From NCBI GenBank assembly GCA_964467255.1, contig CAYXPR010000010.1, positions 27,452-91,451 of the forward strand: a stretch of 64,000 nt of DNA. The letters run 5' to 3'. Within the stretch, counting starts at the first letter, position 1; the number at the start of each line of letters is the position of its first letter. Source of the stretch: CAYXPR01 sp964467255. Lineage in GTDB: Bacteria; Pseudomonadota; Alphaproteobacteria; Rickettsiales; RGZB01. Of this stretch, positions 34,667 through 43,841 are shown in pieces. The notes beneath the pieces were generated by a model that was given only the letters and a program-made list of their open reading frames with translations, had not been told where the DNA came from and searched no databases. The translations under genes were made by a program, and so were the position numbers.

Positions 34667-35416
34667 TTAGTGCAGGTTCACTGCGTCGTTGAGATACACA
34701 CAAACGAGAATCGTAAAGATATACGCCTGTAGAATCGCAACGAAAATTTCAAAGCCTGTGAGCACCACGAGGAACAGGAAAGGCATCCAGCCCAGCGCCC
34801 AGCCAAGCGTCAACACGAAGCCCGCAATCACTTTCATCATGGCGTGGCCGGCCAGCATGTTGGCGGAAAGACGCACCGAAAGCGTAAACGGACGAGCAAG
34901 GAAGGAAATCAGTTCGATCGGCAGCATCAGCGGCGCCATCACCAGCGGAAGGCCAGAAGGCAGGAATAGTGAGAAAAAATGTAGACCATGACGGGCAAGG
35001 CCAACACCGATAACAATCAAGAAGCACAGGATTGCAATGGCAAACGTCACCACAATATGGCTCGTCACCGTAAAGCTGTACGGCAGCATGCCAAACACGT
35101 TGCAGGTGATGATGAACATAAACAGTGTAAAGATGAATGGGAAGAACTGGCGGCCACCGGAGCCCACGTTTTCACGCAGCATGTTGGCAACAAACTCATA
35201 GCTCAGTTCTGCAATCGACTGTAGGCGACCAGGCACCATCGCGCGGCCGCGCATACCAACACCGAGCAGTAACGTAATGCTGAGCACGGCGAGCACCATC
35301 CAGAGGGATGCATTCGTAAAGCTGATATCAAATCCAGCAATGTCTATCGGCACAATCGGATGCACTTCAAACTGGTGCATTGGGCCATGACTTGTATCGC
35401 CTGCCATAGAATCCAC
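34667..35416 (-). CDS. atpB: ATP synthase F0 subunit a
   Basis: 249 residues with about five or six TM segments. SVRLSANMLAGHAMMKVIAG carries the essential Arg facing the c-ring, and the C-terminal LQAYIFTILVCVYLNDAVNLH is typical. The N-terminus HQFEVHPIVPIDI is the usual alphaproteobacterial form. It provides the two proton half-channels. It follows atpZ/I by 7 nt. Confidence 0.96.
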   Translation of the reverse strand: MDSMAGDTSHGPMHQFEVHPIVPIDIAGFDISFTNASLWMVLAVLSITLLLGVGMRGRAMVPGRLQSIAELSYEFVANMLRENVGSGGRQFFPFIFTLFMFIITCNVFGMLPYSFTVTSHIVVTFAIAILCFLIVIGVGLARHGLHFFSLFLPSGLPLVMAPLMLPIELISFLARPFTLSVRLSANMLAGHAMMKVIAGFVLTLGWALGWMPFLFLVVLTGFEIFVAILQAYIFTILVCVYLNDAVNLH

Positions 35417-35423
35417 TTAAAAA

Positions 35424-35723
35424 TTACTTTTTTTCTTCGCTCTTTTCCTCGTCATCCGAAGGCTTTGACACCAAGCGGTACACATTGAGGAAACCAGCCA
35501 CTGCACCGAGCATCAGCAGAATAATGAAAAGGAAAGGCTTCGTGCCCAACCACTTATCAAGGTAAAAACCCAGCGCCCCCCCCACAGCCACACCGGAAAC
35601 CAACTCCAGACCAATACGCGTTGGATCCGGCGCCCGATTCGGTTCTGGATTCTGCTCGCCGCGCACCTCATCGATACGTGCCTGCAAATTCTCCAGGGAG
35701 GGAAGGTTTTCCTTGTCTTTCAT
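35424..35723 (-). CDS. atpI: AtpZ/AtpI-type assembly protein
   Basis: 99 residues: a hydrophilic N-terminus (LENLQARIDEVRGEQ), then two TM segments with the conserved RIGLELVSGVAVGGALGFYLDKWLGTKP motif, and an acidic tail (SDDEEKSEEKK). AtpI/AtpZ helps assemble the c-ring and may pass Mg2+ or Ca2+ ions. It is the first gene of the F0 operon, 26 nt after the predicted transcription start region. Confidence 0.9.
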   Translation of the reverse strand: MKDKENLPSLENLQARIDEVRGEQNPEPNRAPDPTRIGLELVSGVAVGGALGFYLDKWLGTKPFLFIILLMLGAVAGFLNVYRLVSKPSDDEEKSEEKK

Positions 35724-35755
35724 TATCGATCTTCCCGGGACAAAAACTCGCGAGC

Positions 35756-35784
35756 AACATACGCATGCACCCCTGCGTAGTCAA
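35756..35784 (-). promoter_or_regulatory. Sigma70 promoter of the F0 operon
   Basis: On the minus strand TTGACT (35779-35784), a 17-nt spacer and TATGTT (35756-35761), about 33 nt before the atpI ATG. It lies in the 140-bp gap between the DsbA-like gene and atpI. Confidence 0.65.
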
Positions 35785-35863
35785 GCACTTCTTTAGAAAA
35801 TATATCTAATAAATCAACCCTCTGATAAAAGGCTGAAATTCGGCGTTTAAACGCGAGTCTATT

Positions 35864-36643
35864 TTAGTCTTTTTTCGCCTTTGCCAACAGCTCATCTACG
35901 CGTTTTTCAATCGCCGCGAAATCATGGCTCTGATCGAGTTCGCCATTGATGAACAGGGTGGGAGTGGAAACAATTTCCAAAACCTTAGCAGCTTTAAAAC
36001 CGGAAAGCAGCACTTCGTCTTCTATTTTTTTGTTTGCCATGCACTTGTCGAAGTCTTCCTGCTTCATGCCGCCCAGTTTTGCTACATTTGCCAGTTTTTC
36101 TTTGAAGTCTTTCTCAAATGCCCATTTTTCCTGCGTGTTGAAAATGGTTTTTACATAGGCCTTACGCATTTTTTCAGGTGCACAACGCACCAGCATCGCA
36201 GCACGCATGGCTGGCTCGTTTAATGGGAAGTCGCGGTAATAAAATTTAACCTTACCAGTATCGATATATTTTTTCTGAATTTTTGTAAAAATTTCTTTGT
36301 AGAAATCCGCGCAGTGGCTGCAGGAGAAAGAGGCGTATTCAATCATGGTAATGGGCGCTTTTTTGTCGCCATACATCACTTCATTTTTTTCTGGTTTCAG
36401 GACATCTTCGCGCTTCAGATTCGCAATCTTCTTGAGCATTTCCTGCTCTTTTACTTTGGCCTCTGCAGCGGCTTTTTCATAGGCAGCTTTCTGCTCAGGC
36501 GTCATCTCTTTGGGAGTGCTATGGCCATGCTCTGAATGATCGTGACCTGCATGGCTATCTTCTTTTTTCTTTGCATCAGCGGCGTAAATCTGTGTGGTTG
36601 AAAACGCAAGCAAGGCGGCTAAAGTAATCACTGCAAATTTCAT
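35864..36643 (-). CDS. DsbA-like periplasmic thioredoxin with His-rich segment
   Basis: 259 residues. A signal peptide ends near TQIYAADA. Residues 31-41 read HAGHDHSEHGH, a potential metal-binding stretch, followed by a long Lys/Glu/Ala helix (to about residue 80). The thioredoxin domain has the active site CSHC (Cys108, Cys111) within YASFSCSHCADFY and the cis-Pro region STPTLFINGE. The family (DsbA/Com1-like, Thioredoxin_4) forms or isomerises disulfides in exported proteins. It is Lys-rich for an envelope protein. The gene is followed by the atp promoter. Confidence 0.88.
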   Translation of the reverse strand: MKFAVITLAALLAFSTTQIYAADAKKKEDSHAGHDHSEHGHSTPKEMTPEQKAAYEKAAAEAKVKEQEMLKKIANLKREDVLKPEKNEVMYGDKKAPITMIEYASFSCSHCADFYKEIFTKIQKKYIDTGKVKFYYRDFPLNEPAMRAAMLVRCAPEKMRKAYVKTIFNTQEKWAFEKDFKEKLANVAKLGGMKQEDFDKCMANKKIEDEVLLSGFKAAKVLEIVSTPTLFINGELDQSHDFAAIEKRVDELLAKAKKD

Positions 36644-36726
36644 AGAAGTAACCTCGTTTTATTGAATCCGAATTTAGCAGCGGGCAGTTTGCCATAAGCC
36701 GCAATAAACCGCTAGCGGTTTATTGT

Positions 36727-37056
36727 TTATTGAACAATCTTCACCCGGCTAATCGCGCGATATCCTAAATAGGTCGCAATTTTTTCTAAAATCAGCGGCT
36801 CTAAATGTTGTATTTCAATAGCATAACCACCTTGCACTGCCACCAACAGCGTACCATCCACTTGCTGACCTTGGGGAAATGTTACTTTCAGTGGGGTGGA
36901 TTTTTCTGCCACTTCAGCTCCCACCACTTTAATCCAGTCGGCAATTAGTTTTACTTCTGCAAAGCCTCGGGCCTGATACACCGGCGCCACCACTTCGTGC
37001 AGTGCACCGCCGAGTGTTTTCATGCCACGTGGTGGTTCTTTTGTTTTTTTTATCAT
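36727..37056 (-). CDS. DciA-like protein (DUF721)
   Basis: 109 residues from the ATG at 37056, one base after the rnhB stop; a longer frame to 37188 lies wholly within rnhB and is rejected. The DUF721 core is seen in LIADWIKVVGAEVAEKSTPLKVTFP, GTLLVAVQGGYAIEIQHLEPLIL and INxYLGY-like ATYLGYRAISRVKI. DciA proteins load or manage the replicative helicase DnaB in bacteria without DnaC. The C-terminal extension found in longer DciA proteins is missing. Confidence 0.8.
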   Translation of the reverse strand: MIKKTKEPPRGMKTLGGALHEVVAPVYQARGFAEVKLIADWIKVVGAEVAEKSTPLKVTFPQGQQVDGTLLVAVQGGYAIEIQHLEPLILEKIATYLGYRAISRVKIVQ

Positions 37057-37057
37057 T

Positions 37058-37660
37058 TTAACTCCCGTTGGCCATAAGCAATGCCCTAATCGGCTTGAAG
37101 CTTTTGCGGTGTAAGGGTGTGGGGCCGTGTTGATTGAGCGCGGCGATATGGTCTGCCGTTCCGTAACCTGCATTTTTGAGCCAGCCAAATTGCGGATACT
37201 CCTGATGCAGCTTCGCCATGATTGTGTCGCGGGTCACCTTCGCGATAATCGAAGCGGCTGCAATTGAAAGGCTTTTATCATCGCCTTTTATAACCGCTTC
37301 TGCTGGGCAGCTTAGCTTTGGTAGCATGTTGCCGTCCACCAGCACTTTATCAGGCATCACTGGTAAAGCTGCCACCGCGCGTTGCATCGCAAGAAAGGTC
37401 GCCTCCAGAATATTCATTTCGTCAATTTCTTCTACTTCGCTAATACCAACACCTACCCACGACTGCTGCATAATCAGTGGAAAAAGCGCTTCACGTTTTT
37501 TGGCAGAAAGTTTTTTGGAATCCTGAAGCCCTGCTGGAATCATGCCTTTACGCAAAATTACAGCGGCAGCTACCACAGGTCCGGCCCACGGCCCACGCCC
37601 TGCTTCATCCACCCCAGCCACATGGCCGTTAATCGCTTCTTCTAATACATAGTCTGGCAT
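37058..37660 (-). CDS. rnhB: Ribonuclease HII
   Basis: 200 residues. The catalytic acidic residues are in GVDEAGRGPWAGPVVAAAVIL (Asp-Glu pair) and VLVDGNMLP, and SIAAASIIAKVTRD is the conserved core followed by YGTADHIAALNQHGPTPLHRKSF. It removes ribonucleotides and RNA from RNA-DNA hybrids. It lies 16 nt after the slt gene and 1 nt before dciA, probably in one transcript. Confidence 0.96.
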   Translation of the reverse strand: MPDYVLEEAINGHVAGVDEAGRGPWAGPVVAAAVILRKGMIPAGLQDSKKLSAKKREALFPLIMQQSWVGVGISEVEEIDEMNILEATFLAMQRAVAALPVMPDKVLVDGNMLPKLSCPAEAVIKGDDKSLSIAAASIIAKVTRDTIMAKLHQEYPQFGWLKNAGYGTADHIAALNQHGPTPLHRKSFKPIRALLMANGS

Positions 37661-37676
37661 GGCACCCTCTATCTTA

Positions 37677-39548
37677 CTAATAGACTGGCCAGCGCCCCTG
37701 AAGCAAGCTTTCGATGGATGTGTTGTCTTCCTTCAGCCTGTCCGCATACATCCAGTAATTTGCCATGGTTTGTTTAACATAATCGCGTGTTTCACGTGCT
37801 GGCAGCATTTCAATGAACATCAGTGGATCATCGCCAAACTCCATCTCATCCAGCCACTCTGCCAACCTGCCTGGGCCGGCATTATAAGCCGCCAACATAA
37901 ACAGAAAGTTCCCCTCCACCACACGATGGCGCAGCAAATACTCAATGTAACTTTGCCCGAGTGTAATATTAGTCACGGGATTTGTTAAATCCATCGTCTC
38001 AACTACCGTTCCCATTTTATCCTTTATATATCGAGCCGTTTCCGGCTTAATTTGCATCAGGCCGATTGCGTTTTTGTGACTTTTAGCCGTGGGGCTGAAG
38101 CCGGATTCTTTTTTAATCATCCCAAACAATAATGACGGCTGAATTTTAAATCCGTTTGATGGTTTCCACGACGGAATGGGGTTCAGCGCATCATCCATAT
38201 GCCCGCTTTTGCCACCCGCAACCCTCCGCGCCATCACCACCTGAAGCGTTGGCATATTGTTCTCACGCACAAGGGCAACCAGTTTACGCTTTGTTTTTGT
38301 CGGGGCCGTGGGAAAAAACTTACGAATTTCTTTTTCTGCCAGCTTATCATAACCCAATTCTTTAAATGCCAAAGCCCGTTGAACATATGGGCTTTGCATC
38401 AACGTGGTGATGTCATCGGCCAAAAGAGGCTCTGGCTTCCAGTTAAATGTCGGCTTTTTGCCGAGTGCATGGGTTGCTAAAATACCATAAAACGTACGCG
38501 GAAAACGGGCCGCACTTTCAAGCATCTCGCGCGCTTTTTCAAACTCCTTCATCTCGCGATACGCACGAAATGCCCAATACGCGCCCGCAGCATTTTCCCA
38601 TTTGTTTAATTTATTGGCATTTGCAACGTCTGAAAAATGCCTCACTGCTAAAGGCCAATCGTTTGTTCGCCATGCAATCATGCCGGCAATCCATTGCATT
38701 TGCGGCATCTCTTGCCATGTTTCTTCACCGGCACCATGAATAACTGAAAAGGCGGCTTTCTCTTTTCCCCTCACCAAAAAAGCATTGGCAACATTCCATT
38801 GTGCATCGCCTTGTTCTTCCTTCGTAAGCCAGCGCTTGGCCTTTGCACCGCGCACTGTTTTGTAGGCTGCAACCAATCGACCCTGATCTAATAATTTTTC
38901 AATATGCCCCCACACTTTCTGTGCGCGAACGCGACCTTCCCAATACTCCGTGTCATACTTATCTTCTGTATCGCCTGAGGTAGACGCAAAATCATCACCA
39001 TATCCGAATAAATAATTCTTACGTATTTCGTAACTGGTCTTCAGCAGCCCTGGCTTGTATTTTGCTGCCAATTTAAAAATTTTATACGACTCCGGCAAGT
39101 TGGGGTACGCCTCCACCCACTGCAGCAATTCGTCCTCTGAGCTTTTATATTTCTCGTGCAGTAAACGCTCGGCTTTTACATGCCCGAGCAAAAGCGGGTT
39201 TTGCAATAGGGCAATCTGCTCATCTGCGGCCGCCCATTCTGCCTTCTTTTGGTATAAAAAAATATCCTTATAGCGCTGCAAATCCTCTGCTGACAACACA
39301 GAGGGCATTGCTTTTTCCGGCTTAAAATCACTCGGCTCTCTGATAATCCGTGGCCCTGAAAACTCACCCGTCCTATGCCCATCCTCATCCCCATGATCCA
39401 TAAAGATGGCACTACCCGCAAAGTAGGCAGCTATAATAATGCTTACGATAATAAAATATTGCAGACGCAACCGTAGGTTTTTTGTTTTTGTTACAACCCT
39501 GCGCCCAAGAAAAATGGCTGCCTGACATTGCTTAAACAGGTGCCGCAC
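37677..39548 (-). CDS. slt: Soluble lytic murein transglycosylase (Slt70-like)
   Basis: 623 residues. A single N-terminal hydrophobic segment (about 31-50, YFIIVSIIIAAYFAGSAIF) anchors or exports it. The middle is an alpha-superhelical U-domain; the C-terminal SLT domain has catalytic Glu481 in MIKKESGFSP, then AIGLMQIKPETA and LAAYNAGPGRLAEW. It cleaves peptidoglycan glycan strands to 1,6-anhydro products in the periplasm. It is 3 nt downstream of a Sel1-repeat gene. Base composition is more A+T-rich than in the ribosomal and cys genes. Confidence 0.92.
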   Translation of the reverse strand: MRHLFKQCQAAIFLGRRVVTKTKNLRLRLQYFIIVSIIIAAYFAGSAIFMDHGDEDGHRTGEFSGPRIIREPSDFKPEKAMPSVLSAEDLQRYKDIFLYQKKAEWAAADEQIALLQNPLLLGHVKAERLLHEKYKSSEDELLQWVEAYPNLPESYKIFKLAAKYKPGLLKTSYEIRKNYLFGYGDDFASTSGDTEDKYDTEYWEGRVRAQKVWGHIEKLLDQGRLVAAYKTVRGAKAKRWLTKEEQGDAQWNVANAFLVRGKEKAAFSVIHGAGEETWQEMPQMQWIAGMIAWRTNDWPLAVRHFSDVANANKLNKWENAAGAYWAFRAYREMKEFEKAREMLESAARFPRTFYGILATHALGKKPTFNWKPEPLLADDITTLMQSPYVQRALAFKELGYDKLAEKEIRKFFPTAPTKTKRKLVALVRENNMPTLQVVMARRVAGGKSGHMDDALNPIPSWKPSNGFKIQPSLLFGMIKKESGFSPTAKSHKNAIGLMQIKPETARYIKDKMGTVVETMDLTNPVTNITLGQSYIEYLLRHRVVEGNFLFMLAAYNAGPGRLAEWLDEMEFGDDPLMFIEMLPARETRDYVKQTMANYWMYADRLKEDNTSIESLLQGRWPVY

Positions 39549-39551
39549 TTA

Positions 39552-40634
39552 TCAGTCCCACTTCGGTTTATGGCCAAGTTGTTGTGCGCGAAAATGCCAT
39601 TTTTCTGCCTCAGCATCGTTTTTTTCTACACCAAGGCCATTTTCATATAAATTGGCAAGATTCCAAGCTGCCTCGGCATTACCGTTTTCGGCCGCCCTCC
39701 GATACCACTTGGCCGCTTCCTCAAAATTAATCGAAGTACCCAACCCATTGGCATAAATCTGGCCAAGCTTTACCATGGAAACCAAATGACCGTATTCGGT
39801 TGCCTTCTTATACCACTCAATCGCCTTTACATAATCAACGGTTGTTCCAATGCCTTCGAAATAGGCCTGTGCTGTCGCAACAATGGAGTCCAGATGACCT
39901 AATTCAGCAGCACGCAATTGCCACTTAAAGATTTGTTCTTTGCTTTCACCTTGCTGTTCCTCAGGATTATTACCAAGCTCTACAAAAAGCTTTGTAAGAA
40001 GCAGGGAGACGTGCAGCCTAAAGTCATCGTTTCCTTTTTCGGAAGCAAACTCATAGTATGCAATCGCGCTTTTATTATCTTTCTCAACACCGATACCATA
40101 TTGGTAATATGTGCCAAGTTTCAGCACGGCGTTCATGATGCCTGCATCCGCCGCAATTTCGTAATACTCTCTAGCCTTATCGTAACTTTTAAAAACGTGC
40201 ACGCCTTCTTCATAATATTGGGCTAATTTAAAGCACGCCCACGGCTCTTTTTGCGCAGCCGCCTTATACAGCCATTCCAGTGCCAGCGTATGGCTGCTTT
40301 TATCAATGTGGATATAGGCCATCTGAGTTTGCGCTTCCGCATACCCTGCGTTTGCCGCCATCGTGATATATTTCTCTGCTTTAAACTTATCCTGGGCCAC
40401 TAACTTCCCATAATAAAGCATGGCACCGATTGTATACTGCGCCACAGGATCGTTCTCTTCACTCGCTTTTTTTATTTTTTCCTGAAGCTCCTCTGGCTTA
40501 TAAAATGGCACAGGGCGTTCTTCCTCAACGGCAAGCTCCATCGCATCGCCATCCTCCGCATGCACCAGAAGGGGGGCAGAGATAAACCCCGTCGCCAAAA
40601 AAACCCATATGATTAATAATATTTTTAGCTTCAT
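39552..40634 (-). CDS. Sel1-like repeat protein, exported
   Basis: 360 residues from the ATG at 40634 (MKLKILLIIWVFLATGF), which gives a proper signal peptide; an upstream ATG adds six residues. At least seven to eight Sel1-like repeats of about 36 residues follow (for example AEKYITMAANAGYAEAQTQM; AIEWYKKATEYGHLVSMVKL; AAKWYRRAAENGNAEAAWNL). Such solenoids bind partner proteins. It lies between hemB and slt, so a scaffold role for the transglycosylase is conceivable but inferred. Confidence 0.85.
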   Translation of the reverse strand: MKLKILLIIWVFLATGFISAPLLVHAEDGDAMELAVEEERPVPFYKPEELQEKIKKASEENDPVAQYTIGAMLYYGKLVAQDKFKAEKYITMAANAGYAEAQTQMAYIHIDKSSHTLALEWLYKAAAQKEPWACFKLAQYYEEGVHVFKSYDKAREYYEIAADAGIMNAVLKLGTYYQYGIGVEKDNKSAIAYYEFASEKGNDDFRLHVSLLLTKLFVELGNNPEEQQGESKEQIFKWQLRAAELGHLDSIVATAQAYFEGIGTTVDYVKAIEWYKKATEYGHLVSMVKLGQIYANGLGTSINFEEAAKWYRRAAENGNAEAAWNLANLYENGLGVEKNDAEAEKWHFRAQQLGHKPKWD

Positions 40635-40671
40635 GGCGGCATTATACCACAAACAAAAATAAACCCAAAAT

Positions 40672-41685
40672 CTAACGTCCTTTTATTTCATGGCACAACG
40701 TTGCCATTTCTTTGGCCGCATAGGTTAAAACCCCCGTTGCTCCGGCACGCTTAAACGCAATCAGGCTCTCATACATGGCAGCCTTATCATCAAACCAGCC
40801 TTTTTCACCAGCAGCCTTTATCATGGCATATTCACCACTCACCTGATAGGCAAACACCGGAATATGGAATGCTTGGCGGATGCGGCTGATAATATCCAAA
40901 TACGGCATACCAGGCTTGACCATCACCATGTCTGCGCCCTCATGAATGTCCATTGCCACCTCCCGCAAAGCTTCGTCGCTGTTTGCTGGATTCATCTGGT
41001 AAGTTTTTTTGTGCCCTTTGCCAAGGCTCTGTTTTGAACCCACCGCTTCGCGGAACGGGCCGTAAAAACTAGAGGCATATTTCGCAGCATAGGAAAGTAT
41101 CCGCACATGCTGGAAGCCCTTTTCATCAAGCGCGTCGCGAATCGCCGCCACCCTTCCGTCCATCATGTCTGACGGCGCCACGATATCGCACCCTGCCTCT
41201 GCCTGCACAATCGCTTGTTTCACTAATGCGCGCACCGTTTCATCATTTGCCACGTCACCCTGCTTCACCAAGCCGTCATGCCCGTGCGTGGTATAGGGGT
41301 CGAGCGCCACGTCGCAAATCACACCAATATCAAACTTCTCTTTTTTGATTGCCTGCACAGCACGGCATATCAGATTTTTTCTGTTCCACGCTTCCTTGGC
41401 ATCGAGCGATTTTTTTTCCATCGGCACCACCGGAAAAATCGCCACGGCAGGAATACCGAGTTTCACAGCTTCTTCCACTTGCTTCACCACTGCATCCACG
41501 GAATAGCGTTTTACACCTGGCATTGCAGCAATATCCGTCGCCTGCGTTTTGCCTTCTTGCACAAACACCGGCCACACCAAGTCACTTGGCGTCAGGTGAT
41601 GCTCTTCCACCATGCGGCGCGACCATTCGTCCCTGCGGTTCCTGCGTAAGCGGACCCTCGGAAATTCTCCTAAGTAATGATCCAT
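40672..41685 (-). CDS. hemB: Delta-aminolevulinic acid dehydratase
   Basis: 337 residues. The two Schiff-base lysines lie in LSYAAKYASSFYGPFREAVGS and GADMVMVKPGMPYLDII. The metal loop reads VALDPYTTHGHDG, with aspartates instead of the CxCxxxxxxxxC cysteines, which marks the Mg-type rather than Zn-type enzyme. It condenses two 5-aminolevulinate molecules to porphobilinogen for haem and, here, also the siroheme needed by CysI. A GAGGA ribosome binding site precedes the ATG. Confidence 0.96.
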   Translation of the reverse strand: MDHYLGEFPRVRLRRNRRDEWSRRMVEEHHLTPSDLVWPVFVQEGKTQATDIAAMPGVKRYSVDAVVKQVEEAVKLGIPAVAIFPVVPMEKKSLDAKEAWNRKNLICRAVQAIKKEKFDIGVICDVALDPYTTHGHDGLVKQGDVANDETVRALVKQAIVQAEAGCDIVAPSDMMDGRVAAIRDALDEKGFQHVRILSYAAKYASSFYGPFREAVGSKQSLGKGHKKTYQMNPANSDEALREVAMDIHEGADMVMVKPGMPYLDIISRIRQAFHIPVFAYQVSGEYAMIKAAGEKGWFDDKAAMYESLIAFKRAGATGVLTYAAKEMATLCHEIKGR

Positions 41686-41769
41686 GTATCCTCACATCCT
41701 GACATTGGTGGCAACGACCTATCTACCGTGTATAGACGTTTTTGAATTTTTATTCAGCAACATCTTGTA

Positions 41770-41790
41770 TTACATAAAAAATTTATGTAA
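41770..41790. promoter_or_regulatory. 9-bp palindrome upstream of dacA
   Basis: TTACATAAA (41770-41778) and its exact complement TTTATGTAA (41782-41790) around AAA, 27 nt before the dacA ATG in the 132-bp divergent region shared with hemB. A dimeric repressor or activator site is possible. The rest of the region holds no gene. Confidence 0.35.
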
Positions 41791-41817
41791 AAATGGAAAG
41801 AGAAATTGTTATAGATA

Positions 41818-43074
41818 ATGGGCGCGTTGTTGATGATACGCAGAATAGTCTTTGTTTTTCTGCTAGTAGCTGCTGTTTTGTGCACGTCCACAACGGCGGA
41901 CGCTGCGCAAAAAAAACGTAAAAAAACCTCTTATATCGATAAGTATGCAGCGCTTGTCGTACACGGCGAAAGCGGTGTAATTCTTCATCAGGAGAATGCG
42001 GACCGCAAACGCTACCCCGCCTCCCTCACCAAGATGATGACCATCTACCTTGCGTTTGACGCCATCAATCACGGGAAGCTTTCTTTCAACACCAGCCTGA
42101 TAACATCTAACAAGGCCGCACAGCAACCACGCATGAAGCTGGGCCTGCGCCGCAATGAGCGAATCTCGGTCGCAGACGCCATCGACAGCCTCGTGGTGCT
42201 TTCCGCAAATGACACCTCCGTTGTTATCGCAGAGGCCATCGGCGGAAGCGAATGGCAATTTTCACGCATGATGAATGAAAAAGCGCGCGAACTTGGCATG
42301 ACTGGCACACATTTTGAAAATGCCTCGGGTCTTTTCCACCCCAAACAAATCACCACGGCGAAAGACATGGCCAAGCTGTTGATGGCACTGGAGCGTGATT
42401 TCCCCCAGTATTATAAACGCCTCGGTAAAACGAAGTTCAGTTACAAAGGCCGTACTTACCGCACGCACAACCATGTGCTGGTGCGTTATAAAGGCGCTGT
42501 GGCTGGCAAAACAGGCTATGTGAATGCCTCTGGCTTTAACCTTGCTACCGCCGCCAATCGTTCTGGTAATAAACTTGTCGCGGTGGTGCTGGGTGGGCGA
42601 TCAGCTATCTCGCGTGACAAGAGAATGATTTCCCTGCTGGATAGTAGCTTTAAAAAACTGCGTGGTAGTAAAACAGCTGTAAAATCCGTCAAAGAACGTG
42701 CGCCAACGCCGACAAGCCGCCCACGGAAAAACTCAAGCACGGCTTCATCGCTTGAAATCAAAGAGCCTTCCATGCTTGCAAAAGCCCCTGCCACTGTGCT
42801 TGAGGTTGCTTCTGCCACAACAAAACCTGCGGCATGGAATGTAAATATGGGTGCCTTCACACGCGAGGAAGATGCCACCTCCGCCGTCGCCAATGCGATG
42901 GATGTCGCTTCAGAATATCTTTCCGGTGCCTCGGTAACCTTTGCAAATTCCGGCAAAAGCCGTTCGCGTGAACACTGGGCTACCTTTCATAACCTTAGCG
43001 AGGTCAACGCCCGCAAGGCCTGCTACATGATGGGTTTGGTCAACACGCCCTGCCAGATTTCCATCGTTCAGTAA
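41818..43074 (+). CDS. dacA: D-alanyl-D-alanine carboxypeptidase with SPOR domain
   Basis: 418 residues. Signal peptide to about residue 30 (TTADAA). The S11 penicillin-binding domain has SxxK at Ser69-Lys72 (PASLTKMM), SxN at Ser129-Asn131 and KTG at 231-233 (VAGKTGYV). A Ser/Pro linker leads to a SPOR domain from about 338 (WNVNMGAFTREEDATSAVAN), which binds denuded glycan at the division septum. It trims the terminal D-Ala of peptidoglycan stem peptides. An in-frame ATG at 41833 (MIRRIVFVFLL) is an alternative start. A bidirectional terminator follows. Confidence 0.93.
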   Translation: MGALLMIRRIVFVFLLVAAVLCTSTTADAAQKKRKKTSYIDKYAALVVHGESGVILHQENADRKRYPASLTKMMTIYLAFDAINHGKLSFNTSLITSNKAAQQPRMKLGLRRNERISVADAIDSLVVLSANDTSVVIAEAIGGSEWQFSRMMNEKARELGMTGTHFENASGLFHPKQITTAKDMAKLLMALERDFPQYYKRLGKTKFSYKGRTYRTHNHVLVRYKGAVAGKTGYVNASGFNLATAANRSGNKLVAVVLGGRSAISRDKRMISLLDSSFKKLRGSKTAVKSVKERAPTPTSRPRKNSSTASSLEIKEPSMLAKAPATVLEVASATTKPAAWNVNMGAFTREEDATSAVANAMDVASEYLSGASVTFANSGKSRSREHWATFHNLSEVNARKACYMMGLVNTPCQISIVQ

Positions 43075-43100
43075 TTTGCCTCTAAAGCATTTTGGGCAAT

Positions 43101-43129
43101 AAAAAACCCGCCAAGAAGGCGGGTTTTTT
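43101..43129. terminator. Bidirectional intrinsic terminator
   Basis: AAAAAACCCGCC (43101-43112) pairs with GGCGGGTTTTTT (43118-43129) around a 5-nt loop. It lies between the convergent dacA and rpsD genes and has a T-run in both directions. Confidence 0.9.
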
Positions 43130-43148
43130 ATCATTGGTGTACCACGAA

Positions 43149-43772
43149 TTAGCGGGAGTAGAATTCCACCACCAGATTCGGTTCCATCACCACAGCATAA
43201 GGAACATCGGCCAGCTTCGGCGTGCGCACGAACTTGCCTTTGAAGCCTTTTGCATCCAGTTCCAGATAATCAGGAACCTGACGTTCCTGCTTCTGCATGC
43301 CTTCCAGCACGGTTGGAATCTGGCGGGCTTTTTCTTTCACTTCTACTACATCGCCTTCTTTCAGGCGGTAGCTCGGAATGTTTACCGTTTTGCCGTTCAC
43401 CGTCAGGTGCTTGTGGCCAACCAGCTGGCGGGCAGCAAACACAGAAGGAGCAAAATTCAGACGGTATGCCACGATATCAAGGCGCTGTTCAAGTAGACCA
43501 ATCAGGTTTTCGCTGGAGTCACCTTTGCGGCGGATGGCTTCTTTATAGATACCACGGAACTGACGTTCGGAAATATTCCCGTAATAGCCTTTCAGCTTCT
43601 GTTTTGCCATCAGCTGCGTGCCGAAGTCGGAAATAGCGCGCTTCTTGCCCGATGGGCCATGCTGGCCAGGAACGAAATTGCGGTTCCGGTTTACCGGATC
43701 TTTCGCATCGCCCCACAGTGCCACACCCAAACGGCGGCTGATTTTAAACTTGGAATTGATTCGCTTCGTCAT
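43149..43772 (-). CDS. rpsD: 30S ribosomal protein S4
   Basis: 207 residues. The S4 domain is clear (LEQRLDIVAYRLNFAPSVFAARQLVGHKHLTVNGK), and the C-terminus NLVVEFYSR is conserved. It is a primary 16S rRNA binding protein and in many bacteria a translational autoregulator. Here it stands alone, apart from the alpha operon, with its own promoter, a 5' leader that can fold, and a strong terminator. Confidence 0.97.
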   Translation of the reverse strand: MTKRINSKFKISRRLGVALWGDAKDPVNRNRNFVPGQHGPSGKKRAISDFGTQLMAKQKLKGYYGNISERQFRGIYKEAIRRKGDSSENLIGLLEQRLDIVAYRLNFAPSVFAARQLVGHKHLTVNGKTVNIPSYRLKEGDVVEVKEKARQIPTVLEGMQKQERQVPDYLELDAKGFKGKFVRTPKLADVPYAVVMEPNLVVEFYSR

Positions 43773-43841
43773 ACGTTATCTTTATAAATATTTAAGGTTT
43801 CGGCGGCACACAGCCACCCCACTCCCCGAAGTGGAGTGCGT

